Positions 55,601 to 60,330 of a stretch of DNA of 64,000 bases are shown piece after piece. Within the stretch, counting starts at the first letter, position 1; the number at the start of each line of letters is the position of its first letter. Below the pieces are notes generated by a model. It did not search any database, was not told the DNA's origin, and saw only the letters and a program-made list of their open reading frames with translations. The stretch lies in NCBI RefSeq assembly GCF_009800925.1, contig NZ_WOYF01000008.1, positions 60,220 to 124,219 on the forward strand, written 5' to 3'. The DNA comes from Budvicia diplopodorum. GTDB taxonomy: Bacteria > Pseudomonadota > Gammaproteobacteria > Enterobacterales > Enterobacteriaceae. Both the position numbers and the translations under genes were made by a program.

Positions 55601-57609
55601 TTGATAATGCCCACGGCATTACGCTGGTCAGTGCGGCAGATAACGTGACGTTCGGTGACCTGTCGGGTTATCACGCGCCGTGGACCGCAACGCCGATTGG
55701 CACTACCAAGGTCGGCTTCTCCGGTGTGGGTACGGTTGAACTACGCGACGGTGCCAGTATTGCTCTGACGGGTGACAGCTCCGGCTTCGGCGGTACCTTT
55801 GACATTGCCGGTGGCTCCACGCTCACCGACTCGGGGGCCAACAGCGTTGGTACGGCGGCTATTCACAACGCGGGCAAGCTTATTGTTAATGCCAGCAGCG
55901 ATCGGGTATTCAACAATGCCGTCAGCGGTAACGGCAGCGTGGAGAAAATCGGTTCAGGCACCGTATGGATTGATTCGGCCCTAAGCAACTTCACCGGTAG
56001 TTCCATGGTCAGCGATGGCGTATTGATCGTCGGCGAACGCGTGACCTCCGGAGCCCGTATGGCGGGCGATCTGGCGGTTGGAACCAACGGCCTGCTCTCG
56101 GGTACCGGTACTATTAGCGGTAACGTGGTGAATAACGGGCGCATCGTGGCATACAACGTATTACCCGGCGTTAATGGTTACGGCGATAACAGCGTATCTA
56201 ATCTGACAACCGGGGCGCTGACTAACTCAGGCGCTATTCAACTGGCCGGCCAGTCTGTGGGGAATACGCTGACGGTGCGAGGGGGAATGACCGGTACGGG
56301 CGGGAGCGTGGCGATTAATACCGTTCTGGGCAATGACGGCTCAGCGACCGACCGACTGATTCTGGACGGCGGGAATACCACGGGTTCCACCCATCTGGTG
56401 GTGTTGAATCAACAGGGTACCGGCGCGCAGACCAATATCGGTATTCTGGTGGTGGATGCGATTAACGGCGCTACCACTGACGGGGGGGCCTTCACGCTGT
56501 CGTCGGCTTCGTCTGGCTATCGTTCAACCACGGGGACTATTGCGGCAGGTGCCTATGACTACCGTTTAGTCCGTGGCGGCACGGGCGGCAATGCCGACAG
56601 CTGGTATCTGAGCTCTGGCGGTAGCGGCGCTAGCGGCTGTAATAACTGTAATACTGACAATATGCGCCCTGAAGCGGGCATTTACGGTGGCAATATGCAG
56701 GCTTCACTGGCGATGTTTATGATGAGCCTGCGCGACCGTGAAGGCTACACCCATACGGGGAGTGGTCAGGGTATCGATGACGGTTTGAGCAGTTGGGGCC
56801 GGGTTATGGGCAGCCATTCCACCGGTAGCATGGGCGGTGCGCTATCAACTTCCGCTGATATGACCGTTATGCAGGTTGGTGCCGATTTGCTGCATCAATA
56901 CGATCCGCAAAACGGGTCGCTGTATGCCGGTATTATGGGCGGATGGGGCTATGCCAGCACCGATTCAGACAGCCGCCGCGATAATCAAAAAAGCGCATCC
57001 GGTTCAGTTAACGGCTATTCGCTGGGGGTGTACGGCACGTGGTATCAGAACGATAAAAAGCCGGGCGGCGCATATATAGACGGCTGGGCTCAGCACGGCT
57101 GGTTTAGCAACGATGTTAACGGTGGCGGTTTACCGAAAGAGGAGTATGACGCTCGCGCGGTTACTCTGTCTGTTGAAACCGGCTACGGTTACATGCTGAG
57201 CGAACAGCCAAAAACCAGGTTGTTTATCGAACCGCAGGTTCAGGTGGCATACGCGTGGTATAACGCCGATGGCTTCCGGGACCACGGCGGTACTCGCGTT
57301 GGTATTCATGACGGTGATGGCTATATTGCCCGCGCCGGTGCTCGCCTGTACGGGGTTCACGAAATGGATAACGGCCAAACCGTGCGTCCGTTTGTGGAAG
57401 TGAACTACTGGCATAACCAGAACGTGGGGCGCGTGGTGATGGGTAATGATTCGGTACAAAACGGTACGCCGAAGAACGTTGGTGAGATTAAAACCGGCGT
57501 GGTGACCGATGTGTCGAAAAACTGGCAGGCGACCGGCCAGATCGGCACGCAGTCAGGCGGTGATTTTACCGCGGTTACCGGTCAGCTTGGTGTTAAATAC
57601 AGCTGGTAA
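43606..57609 (+). CDS. Giant type V autotransporter with four W-rich modules and PATR repeats
   Basis: 4667 residues. A long signal region (about 1-64) ends in GGNANAA. The passenger has four large modules, each opened by a tryptophan-rich strand set of the pattern xWxGxxxxxWxxxxNW...P...F at residues about 64, 683, 1259 and 2077. The rest is PATR-type beta-helix (GTLTLSNTSIYSGGT style). In its C-terminal half a GTYDYxLxxGxANDGLYxGY unit recurs three times (DNA about 51.8, 53.2 and 55.0 kb); one related unit occurs in the 4532-residue protein. An autochaperone (AAGAYDYRLVRGG) and a CNNCN cysteine pair precede the beta-barrel at about 4353-4667, which ends in VKYSW. It is probably a fibrous surface adhesin. 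Confidence 0.93.
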   Translation: MKNSLGPNATFSFNRLASALAMVLNSARKGRPEAYSAMGGSARNVLFGALSGGVMLIGGNANAATDWIGGVDSQWATAANWSPMGTPNAAGLQVQFVDGDASLNGKTLSLGSSTFTLGSLAVGGIDNRSLRAFTLSGGTLNFNNAGADSLISLSGNRAVTINSAITSENNLHISNTSPYGTNLTLGGTLNGGANSLIFDSGINTKIVANGVIANTALVTKNGVGTLALNAANTFANNFNFDAGTIIVGNNAAFGTSTIVLANGGNPIFDVSSGSRTLSNQVALNDGFSVLGSGKTLTLSASQNSPLTGVLTLNTGNVATLDLGSAFALQGAGSLVKNGYGSLVLESKNNTFAGGLNVQQGIVNTGSFTDNLVIGATDGANHMLGTGDISLTDSSSALNINAAADGTVNFAGSRISAINGAKINVLNGAAVTLSGGTLDFGTGAAKGALNFTGSVTLGNASFLHAVGAAMTIGKDLTFMPGSTIGQSGIDLILSSATAQKINGTGNINGLNGLTKTGGGTATVQSGLTGLGVSSLSALGGVLDLGDAAIVTNTVNLGGGTVNLHQTNQLSSRAKLFLLDDTRSILNFNGYDQSYSGINSITNGQLTLDMGGASSTANTISLGALTGTAGALRISGWDGSLTSSFDRVLINGLANAEQLSSVWFQGYGKGAVQVDNELLPVANISSEWKGTANDGLWNSGINWVGDDAYNVPNHTGAAVTFGNKAGNLVGKTVSLAGATRTVGSIIGDSSISSGRGSLRISNGTLIFDSGAVGGVSHITATAANNVWLLFGTDMVFNNDVVVNSENGIIYFSGPSLNGNGRVIVNGGQLRFTRAALAAAAWNGGITLRSGQILVYSNNNLGTGDLRIESGAIGTQFNTNKYSINNRLDIAGDFTADYVRFTHAGDLVLDAVHTINTNGLSVVPGEIASTTFSADVNFTGSGGLIKSGSGTLEILSPNGTFGGGLSAINGTLFTTLSSDLTLGQLNAGHNYLGSADVSVGSATGSATISVNSAGYAGSLSDSVLNLNNQGQFKFLNGGAFILASGTLDGGTGSKGTLTVAGDLTFDGTALVNMPGIVVATSTNLTGASRVYSGNDGVISGLSSFTKAGSGTTILDSSVTSLAADNIYLTGGVLQLSANNQIASTSNFVLNGGALNANNFTDSLGKLYLRNDSSLLLGSSGGLTFSSVAGGAADWVDGKILTLQNEGQDWTQAGSTYVRFSANPDFTSAQLSNIAFTGYESGSVLSTSRYGGFWTLQPEGLVTNEWSGASGVSNNWSHAGNWLTGVVPDGAGKSATVRDADSSLNSKIINVDADYSVGRLNIESSSGQSLTLGGSGVLTFDGNGANSRFRHAGLNTVTFSANSHLAGTLAYADTVANTAGYLDWSGRIAGSGDIIKTGAGTLRLSGGSANTYTGGFLWQDASLIQLNSNGSLFGTGGLTIGDNSDKTYSLETRGGSLAVDGPVTLAGNLMLQKDTNLGIVDASTSVGRMLTLNGPVTLASGSKTINVYSSANAIYTQTDNVALNLNGRVTGSGHLYKNGLGFIYLNGTGNDFSGGFTLNRGGVSVAHDRAFGSGLLTLESGTFGVLATTNASQSSPLVFDNRLTLANGTTMNGYIKFDYSGISTLTNIFSLAQTGASSLVVFGKDHVLAGSGGLQKGSRSVYASDGILRLEGANTFSGRVDHQFGTIQVGVDSVKEGSGLLSSALGIGTYHWNGGTLSAYSDTGSLIASRRVSNPISLNNSTSAFTRAGDATTLILDTPTITLRNGKLDWAVTGHDAAAILSVESRFIDADAATKGGITLLGRGTMALKNANNQISDGIRVNSGEATLLATAVGDVTTGVLDADHNYLGTGRLIIDSGTVRIATTDGSTVRLSGLGMNMNDAGSLMISGGSNIRTLFDSNSLFTGTNTTGSIAASGQLIKDGAGTTTWVGAKLAAPELVLNSNATLSLTNTNLVAGVGQLSMNGGTLAVNGLNQTFSPSMALVLNADSHIDFGSAGSIVTVGSLDLSSDGKSVGHSALTLSLDNWSGLAGSGGGADQFRVTSGLTDGQKLYNVWFTGGYSPGAKALINPNGQIELVPLGNAYIWKGTVNTANGQWQANSWTDVGSPNSVGDAAIFTDLDTSINGQTISTGSGVTVGSISFESTGGQAFTLSGGAITLDTGDANQPSLIRLIGNASPTIASELNLKRMLTINENGSGFLTLSGAITGPNTSITKTGVGTLALLSGASNFTNGLTVDGGMLQIGASSAVDALGGVSMGPVGVGRLSLNNGSFIQAINGAQILHNGMTFNGLVNAIGPNALTLAGSAAMSGNVASATTLNVADATGLLTFGANLPLTGSSDLTKTGAGTLNFNASRGDFSGRVMVNAGAIGIGSNGGFGNGSVMLNNGTTLAANATGLSVANGIVLGTGSQTITTGAHHLTLGGTISGSGKLLKTGSGTLTLSNTSIYSGGTALTNGSITLANADGAGSGAIALAAGTTLHAGFSDSVLDNALTGGGTVNIRGSNIMLDADNTAFSGRWSVDNGASAQAGLASSLGSVGVAINGTGVLRITPASDHFIFDNALTGSGILSVALGASTGQFSFGSNVGSAFTGNAAVSGGLMTVDDNASVALTNATLRLDSGGKVQASGNQSVGNLHFNGGMLIAGLNSTGQVVDSISAGELVLTNGVVQLDLSAISTASGVLLTDDGIVSQLAATTGVITGSVANLQIVGADGMAPGASTLQDITQGGRAVAKGTYTQSLSSSGDGGNGLYLGYQLNQLDLQASQLLTLNESTATGNAAELKAKITGSGNLNVAATSTITISNGANSYTGATTVSSGTAKAGLANVFFNSNAMTINSGATLDMNAKAQQLNNLSGAGTVLLSSTLSANSTADTLFSGVLNGNSLLIKTGSGQLSLSGVNTLGGGTQVDGGTVRVLNNQSLGTTAVTVASGGNLALAFNGAGFNNVVSGAGRAIVSGNNVALTAANTLSGVWDISGSARANAMTHLGSATVNLNGATSALSMTPAAGNLSFANRLTGSGTLTAQLASNASSFDFTSGAGNSFSGIFDLKTGALALSGNNTVALTNATLAAGAGSVVTVGHGNQQIGGLSFAGGHVIFDATVPAQSQANGIITAQRLDLNGAGTVQVAVPNKVLNPSVLPIETNLLAQDDSGAMAKLAVLGTSGSIIGAGGALRLVDQNGVAISNGKLVDISNGTAKVATGTYDYRLNTGTANDGLYIAYALKNVAIEAGQTLTLTPSLGASGLATDLSATLTGTGNVDVDAGVGKTLSLTNSLNRYSGTTLVSSGTLQLGANSVLGNTSNLSIASGAAADLNNFSQTVDTFTGSAGSVLNLNGGALSISHGGISAGSLTGAGTLALNGNDLAVSGANSGLAANVTIAAGASSRLSHVAGLGNTGTTTVIGALTIDNATGTLSKSLAGTGRVNLTNAANVTLSGTHSLSGSWNTAAGTTLTATAETSLGRAAINNGGSMVVDSATDWTIANALNGIGSLAKRGSGELTIGTANSRSGSTSVSGGKLTLTHSGALGGGNVVVSTATGSAQQGLNLAFGTDQSFANVLSGNGVTSVAGAGMATITGINTGYAGGWAISGNATVDSATASSSVNLGSGAVDLASGGILNVHSHNAFAFTNALTGGGRLNVSNNDHAFSFSTGNAFTGTVALADNQFDLSGTNTAALGGATLLVGSGNVTTVGSGIQHIGGLALAGGKINFTATRVPAHSAAEGSITVGTLAVTAASEIAINTATGGLINPTRQGSTNLLAQDDNAQVKLVGASRIAAGSSAGNLTLVDAAGAPVTHAAQVDIVEGGFTAAVGTYDYALTFGSANDGLYLGYGLKQLNLLAGNRLTLAPEAGASVSASDLNAKLTGGGSLAINAGNGQAISLSNATNNYTGETVAQTGTLQLGADTALGRTSNLAINRGASVDMNGRSQTVGALSAYAGGVLNLSGILTISDAQRAVGSTDGGLVDNNTLFSNGSLVIDPSIVHVNGTQLGYSGRVQVTGGSRLVLNAANAFDNAHGITLVSAADNVTFGDLSGYHAPWTATPIGTTKVGFSGVGTVELRDGASIALTGDSSGFGGTFDIAGGSTLTDSGANSVGTAAIHNAGKLIVNASSDRVFNNAVSGNGSVEKIGSGTVWIDSALSNFTGSSMVSDGVLIVGERVTSGARMAGDLAVGTNGLLSGTGTISGNVVNNGRIVAYNVLPGVNGYGDNSVSNLTTGALTNSGAIQLAGQSVGNTLTVRGGMTGTGGSVAINTVLGNDGSATDRLILDGGNTTGSTHLVVLNQQGTGAQTNIGILVVDAINGATTDGGAFTLSSASSGYRSTTGTIAAGAYDYRLVRGGTGGNADSWYLSSGGSGASGCNNCNTDNMRPEAGIYGGNMQASLAMFMMSLRDREGYTHTGSGQGIDDGLSSWGRVMGSHSTGSMGGALSTSADMTVMQVGADLLHQYDPQNGSLYAGIMGGWGYASTDSDSRRDNQKSASGSVNGYSLGVYGTWYQNDKKPGGAYIDGWAQHGWFSNDVNGGGLPKEEYDARAVTLSVETGYGYMLSEQPKTRLFIEPQVQVAYAWYNADGFRDHGGTRVGIHDGDGYIARAGARLYGVHEMDNGQTVRPFVEVNYWHNQNVGRVVMGNDSVQNGTPKNVGEIKTGVVTDVSKNWQATGQIGTQSGGDFTAVTGQLGVKYSW

Positions 57610-57625
57610 TACGGCGGGTAAAGGC

Positions 57626-57664
57626 CGTGGGTAAATAGCGTAGGTAAATAACGTGGGTAAATAA
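57626..57664. repeat. Three tandem 13-bp units after the autotransporter stop
   Basis: CGTGGGTAAATAG, CGTAGGTAAATAA, CGTGGGTAAATAA. A simple slipped repeat in the 3' flank; it places extra stop codons but has no other visible role. Confidence 0.85.
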
Positions 57665-57673
57665 AGTCAATAA

Positions 57674-57707
57674 AAGGGCCGCGTCCGGTAATACCGGGCG
57701 CGGCCTT
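57674..57707 (-). terminator. GC-rich terminator between convergent genes
   Basis: AAGGGCCGCG-T-CCGG, loop TAATA, CCGG-G-CGCGGCCTT. Read on the minus strand it is followed by CTTTTATTGAC, so it best ends the SfsB-like transcript; it may also stop the plus-strand autotransporter transcript. Confidence 0.75.
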
Positions 57708-57733
57708 CAACGTAATAGATTGTTGATACCCGC

Positions 57734-58009
57734 TCAGAGTGATGCGGTAATCTTGCCGGTTTCCCTCGGTTTCCTCTGCTTAATTTCTCCGGTCATCACA
57801 TCACAATATCGGCTCGGCCATATCTCGCTCGGATGAACGCCGATCGCCTTGGCGATTAGCCACTCACCTTTCGGCCATGGGCGAATTAACGCATTCGCCA
57901 ACGTAGATGAACTCAGCCCGGCAGAGCGTGAGAGGGCGGCTAAGGTGGTGCCTTTCTTACGCAGCGCGGCAATGATATCGGCGGGGTGAACGTCGGGTTG
58001 AATCGTCAT
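57734..58009 (-). CDS. sfsB: SfsB/Nlp (Ner-like) DNA-binding regulator
   Basis: 91 residues. It matches E. coli SfsB/Nlp and the Ner repressors of Mu-like phages: HPADIIAALRKKGTT, then a helix-turn-helix with GLSSSTLANAL, RPWPKGEWLIAKAIG and IWPSRY. E. coli SfsB activates maltose genes; Ner proteins repress their own early promoter. The tail (GEIKQRKPRETGK) is basic. Its ATG overlaps the TGA of the small upstream gene (ATGA), so they are translated together. The conserved DNA element upstream of the pair is the natural place for autoregulation, but this is inference. Confidence 0.92.
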   Translation of the reverse strand: MTIQPDVHPADIIAALRKKGTTLAALSRSAGLSSSTLANALIRPWPKGEWLIAKAIGVHPSEIWPSRYCDVMTGEIKQRKPRETGKITASL

Positions 58010-58185
58010 TCTCCACCTCCGGCACCGAGCAGCGACAATAACGCACGCTGCTTTTCCAGCAGTATAAAGGTCAGTGACTCTTTTAGCGCAGGGTGTTCAA
58101 TGCCGGTTAAGGTATAGGCCAGAGCAAAGCATTGTTCAGCCAGCTCGGTTGTATTGAGCGGTGTGCTATCGATGAGTTTAAACAT
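58006..58185 (-). CDS. Small protein upstream of and coupled to the SfsB-like gene
   Basis: 59 residues, acidic and helical: start MFKLIDSTPLNTTELAEQ, middle FALAYTLTGIEHPALKES, end LLEKQRALLSLLGAGGGE. Upstream, GGAGGAAAAT lies at a good distance, so it is probably translated. Similar short proteins precede Nlp-type genes in other enterobacteria in my recollection, but no function is known. The stop overlaps the SfsB-like start by 4 nt. Confidence 0.7.
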   Translation of the reverse strand: MFKLIDSTPLNTTELAEQCFALAYTLTGIEHPALKESLTFILLEKQRALLSLLGAGGGE

Positions 58186-58381
58186 GGGATTTTCCTCCCA
58201 TAACCCGAGAGTAACAGACTGAGATTAAATACAAATTCTTGGAAGCAGATCGACTATTCGATAAAATTTCCGGTACAAATTGAGGGCGAGATTGCGTATG
58301 CTCTCTTACAGCCATGAGTTACCTCTTCTCGTAACGTTGTGGTTAGAAACCCCGTTAGTGCTAGTTACACTGCGGGGTTTT
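58186..58381. repeat. Control element upstream of the SfsB-like operon (intact copy)
   Basis: About 195 nt shared in direct orientation with 42326-42504. Shared blocks include CTCCCATAA, AGTAACAGACTGA (58210), GATCGACTATT, GGTACA-ATTGAGG and TGCTCTCTTA, and both copies end in a hairpin. It should hold the minus-strand promoter of the operon, and the terminal hairpin points to a divergent plus-strand transcript. Confidence 0.65.
58347..58381 (+). terminator. Terminator of a possible divergent small RNA
   Basis: AAACCCCG-tt-AGTG, loop, CACT-g-CGGGGTTTT: a two-part stem followed by GCCTTTCT. It would end a plus-strand RNA of at most about 180 nt beginning in the control element. No coding gene precedes it on this strand. 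Confidence 0.6.
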
Positions 58382-58479
58382 GCCTTTCTGTTTACAGCCA
58401 ATATAACGGCTGGTGGAAACACGGTATATATGTACAGTGAATGGGTCAATTGGTGGACGAGGGGATTTGGGGGAGAATT

Positions 58480-58745
58480 TTAGTTTTTGGGGAGAGATCG
58501 CAGAAAGATGTAATGGGATTGTTTAACGAGAATGGTTAGCTCGATCTGGCTAATAGCGCTATCAGTGAGATTCTTGCCGGATGCTTCAAGCTTAGCTAAT
58601 GGAACTCGAAGCCGATTATTATTCACTATAGTTAAGGCCCGGATACGGTGCCCATTGAACAACTTATCAGCAATAAAGTCCATGCTCTAGCACGGGTCTA
58701 TTGCCGTCACTTTCGGGCGGCTTCGCCGATGAGTGGTACTCACAT
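58480..58745 (-). pseudogene. IS3-family OrfB fragment with an amber stop
   Basis: Read on the minus strand it gives RSRPKVTAIDPC, stop, SMDFIADKLFNGHRIRALTI. This is the IS3 OrfB segment that normally reads NHCWSMDF-ADxLFNGxRxRALTVVD, which includes the first Asp of the DDE triad. The Trp codon TGG is now TAG at 58687-58689. The match is lost after VNNN near 58615, and the remaining codons look unrelated. It is inactive. Confidence 0.75.
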
Positions 58746-58958
58746 GCCGTCTTGATGAAAAGAAGGGCCGAAACTCTAATTTACGCTGGTACTGAATAAA
58801 CGAAAGAGATAAAAATTAATATAAGATTAATATTGAAACTTTTTACAAGGGAATATCAAATATTACGTGGGCGGTAAATTAAAGTTAATTTATGGAATTA
58901 GATAAGTCATTTGAATGTAATGCAGCGTAATTTTAATTAGCCACATTTTCATTATTGT

Positions 58959-59153
58959 TTATATTTTACGAATTTTTTCTGTTCCATTGGTAAGGTTTCC
59001 CAACTTTTTAGGCGGCTGGGAAGCCTTACCTGCTTGGTCTGCATTTCCGATTGCCCACGTAATGTCGTTGATTATTACGCTGTCATTATTTGTCTTGCAG
59101 CCTGTAATTATCGCCATAATGCAAGTGCTTAAAATAATAATGATTTTAAGCAT
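58959..59153 (-). CDS. Possible small lipoprotein
   Basis: 64 residues. The N-terminus MLKIIIILSTCIMAIITGC fits a type II signal peptide with lipobox IITGC (lipid on Cys19). The mature part is short and polar (KTNNDSVIIND, then KASQPPKKLGN). There is no clear ribosome site, and a 14-bp hairpin lies inside the 3' half, so it could be a chance ORF. If real it would be a small cell-envelope lipoprotein between two IS3 fragments. Confidence 0.4.
   Translation of the reverse strand: MLKIIIILSTCIMAIITGCKTNNDSVIINDITWAIGNADQAGKASQPPKKLGNLTNGTEKIRKI
58989..59030. repeat. 14-bp hairpin inside the small lipoprotein ORF
   Basis: GGTAAGGTTTCCCA pairs with TGGGAAGCCTTACC with one G-T mismatch and a 14-nt loop. 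It could be a terminator-like or IS-end structure; on the plus strand it is not followed by a T run. Confidence 0.55.
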
Positions 59154-59266
59154 TGAGCCATTTTGGCTAATCGATAGCGCATATTATCCGCCTCATTGTT
59201 GTAATTTTTTGGCGCGTCTAGATCTTGATTTGTCGCTGAAATTTATCAGCCGGGAAGCCAATGTAG

Positions 59267-59500
59267 AATGCGTTTATTGAACGCTTCAATCAAACGTACA
59301 GGACGGATGTTTTGGACTATTACCCGTTTAGAATACTGAGGGACGTTCGGGAAACACGGGAAAAGCGGCTGATGAAATACAGCAGTGAGTGGGCACTCCA
59401 ATCACTGAACAACCTGACGCCGGAGGCATATCGGCTGATACATCAACAATCGGAAATCTTAAAAATAGTTTCGATGAAATTTTCACTAACAAATAGATAG
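59267..59500 (+). pseudogene. C-terminal piece of an IS3-family OrfB
   Basis: From 59267 it reads NAFIERFNQTYRTDVLDYYP and on to SLNNLTPEAYRLIHQQSE, the typical end of IS3 (IS407-like) OrfB including the third catalytic Glu. Directly before it the frame reads GKPM, stop, NAFIERF, where the family has GKPMQNA; a CAG has become TAG at 59264-59266. The rest of the gene is absent. It is on the opposite strand to the fragment at 58480-58745, so the area was inverted or received two insertions. Confidence 0.8.
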
Positions 59501-59728
59501 GCTAGATTTAGATGGGGTTATCGGTTTTTTTAATTATTTTCAATCTGTTAGGTTATGGTTGAGATTTGTTGAGATGATATTCTACATGAATAATCATCGC
59601 CGCTATGGGAGACATTTTAAAAATGACAATAATAACTGGATATATTATATAATATTCTATATTACATTATATTTAATCAATTATTATAATGAGTAAACTC
59701 GTTTGGCTATTGTAAGCAACAATTTGAA
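59501..59728. other. AT-rich spacer
   Basis: No gene or clear site was seen between the IS3 remnant and the tandem duplication. Confidence 0.5.
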
Positions 59729-60330
59729 TGTTGTTATATTGTTGTAAAATGATGGATCAAGTTGTTGTTTATTTTATTTTAAAATAGTCAATACCTCATC
59801 TTGGTTATAATAAAATTGCATTGACCTATTGGCTCAATTATTGATAAAGTAGATATATCGTATAAAGCAAAACTAATTCATTGATGTGTCTTCTATGCAT
59901 TTTTTTCGTCTTTAATGGAGTTAGAACAAAATGGACTATAGGGAGCTATCTCAAATAAAGCGCTTAAGTCCTTATTCTAATTTATTAAATAGCAACACGA
60001 TTGGAAAGAATGACATTTTTTCTTTTCAATGTTGTTATATTATTGTGAAATAATGGGTTAAATAGTTATAAATATCCTTCTAAAATGATCAATACCTTAT
60101 TTGGGTTATAAAAGGGGTGTGTTGATCTATTGGGCCGGTTATTGATACGGCAGAGATATCTTGTAACGTGAAATTAATTCATTGATGTATGTTCTATATG
60201 TTTTTATCGTTTTTAAATGGAGTTAAAACAAAATGGGCTATAGGGAAGTATCTCAAATGAAGGACTTACGTCCTCGTTCTAATATATTCAATAGCAACAC
60301 GATTGGAAAAAATACCATCTTTTCTTTAAG
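59729..60330 (+). repeat. Diverged ~301-bp tandem duplication of promoter region and autotransporter start
   Basis: Copy 1 is 59729-60029 and copy 2 is 60030-60330. Both begin TGTTGTTATATT and share ATTCATTGATGTAT or TGTGT, ATGGAGTTA-AACAAAATGG, CTATAGGGA, and AATAGCAACACGATTGGAAA. The start codons are at 59931 and 60233, 302 nt apart. The copies differ at many positions, so the duplication is not recent. Confidence 0.88.
59931..60053 (+). pseudogene. Truncated autotransporter N-terminus (copy 1 of the duplication)
   Basis: 40 codons. MDYRELSQIKRLSPYSNLL aligns with MGYREVSQMKDLRPRSNIF of the intact gene, then NSNTIGKNDIFSF. After Phe32 the frame runs into the leader of copy 2 and stops. It keeps its own ribosome-site region (ATGGAGTTAGAACAAA), so a short peptide could still be made. 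It is the stump of a former neighbouring autotransporter or a duplication product. Confidence 0.8.

Noticed and set aside
43824..56156. Long minus-strand ORFs of up to 245 codons inside the 4667-residue autotransporter gene
   Set aside because: Same antisense effect; Pro/Val/Ala-rich translations with no recognisable domain.
57734..58185. Mu-like prophage, because of the Ner-like protein
   Set aside because: No transposase, integrase or structural phage genes are nearby, and the protein is closer to chromosomal SfsB/Nlp.
59267..59500. Start of this IS3 piece at the ATG at 59312
   Set aside because: The homology begins upstream at 59267 and continues across an in-frame stop, so the ATG is internal to a pseudogene.
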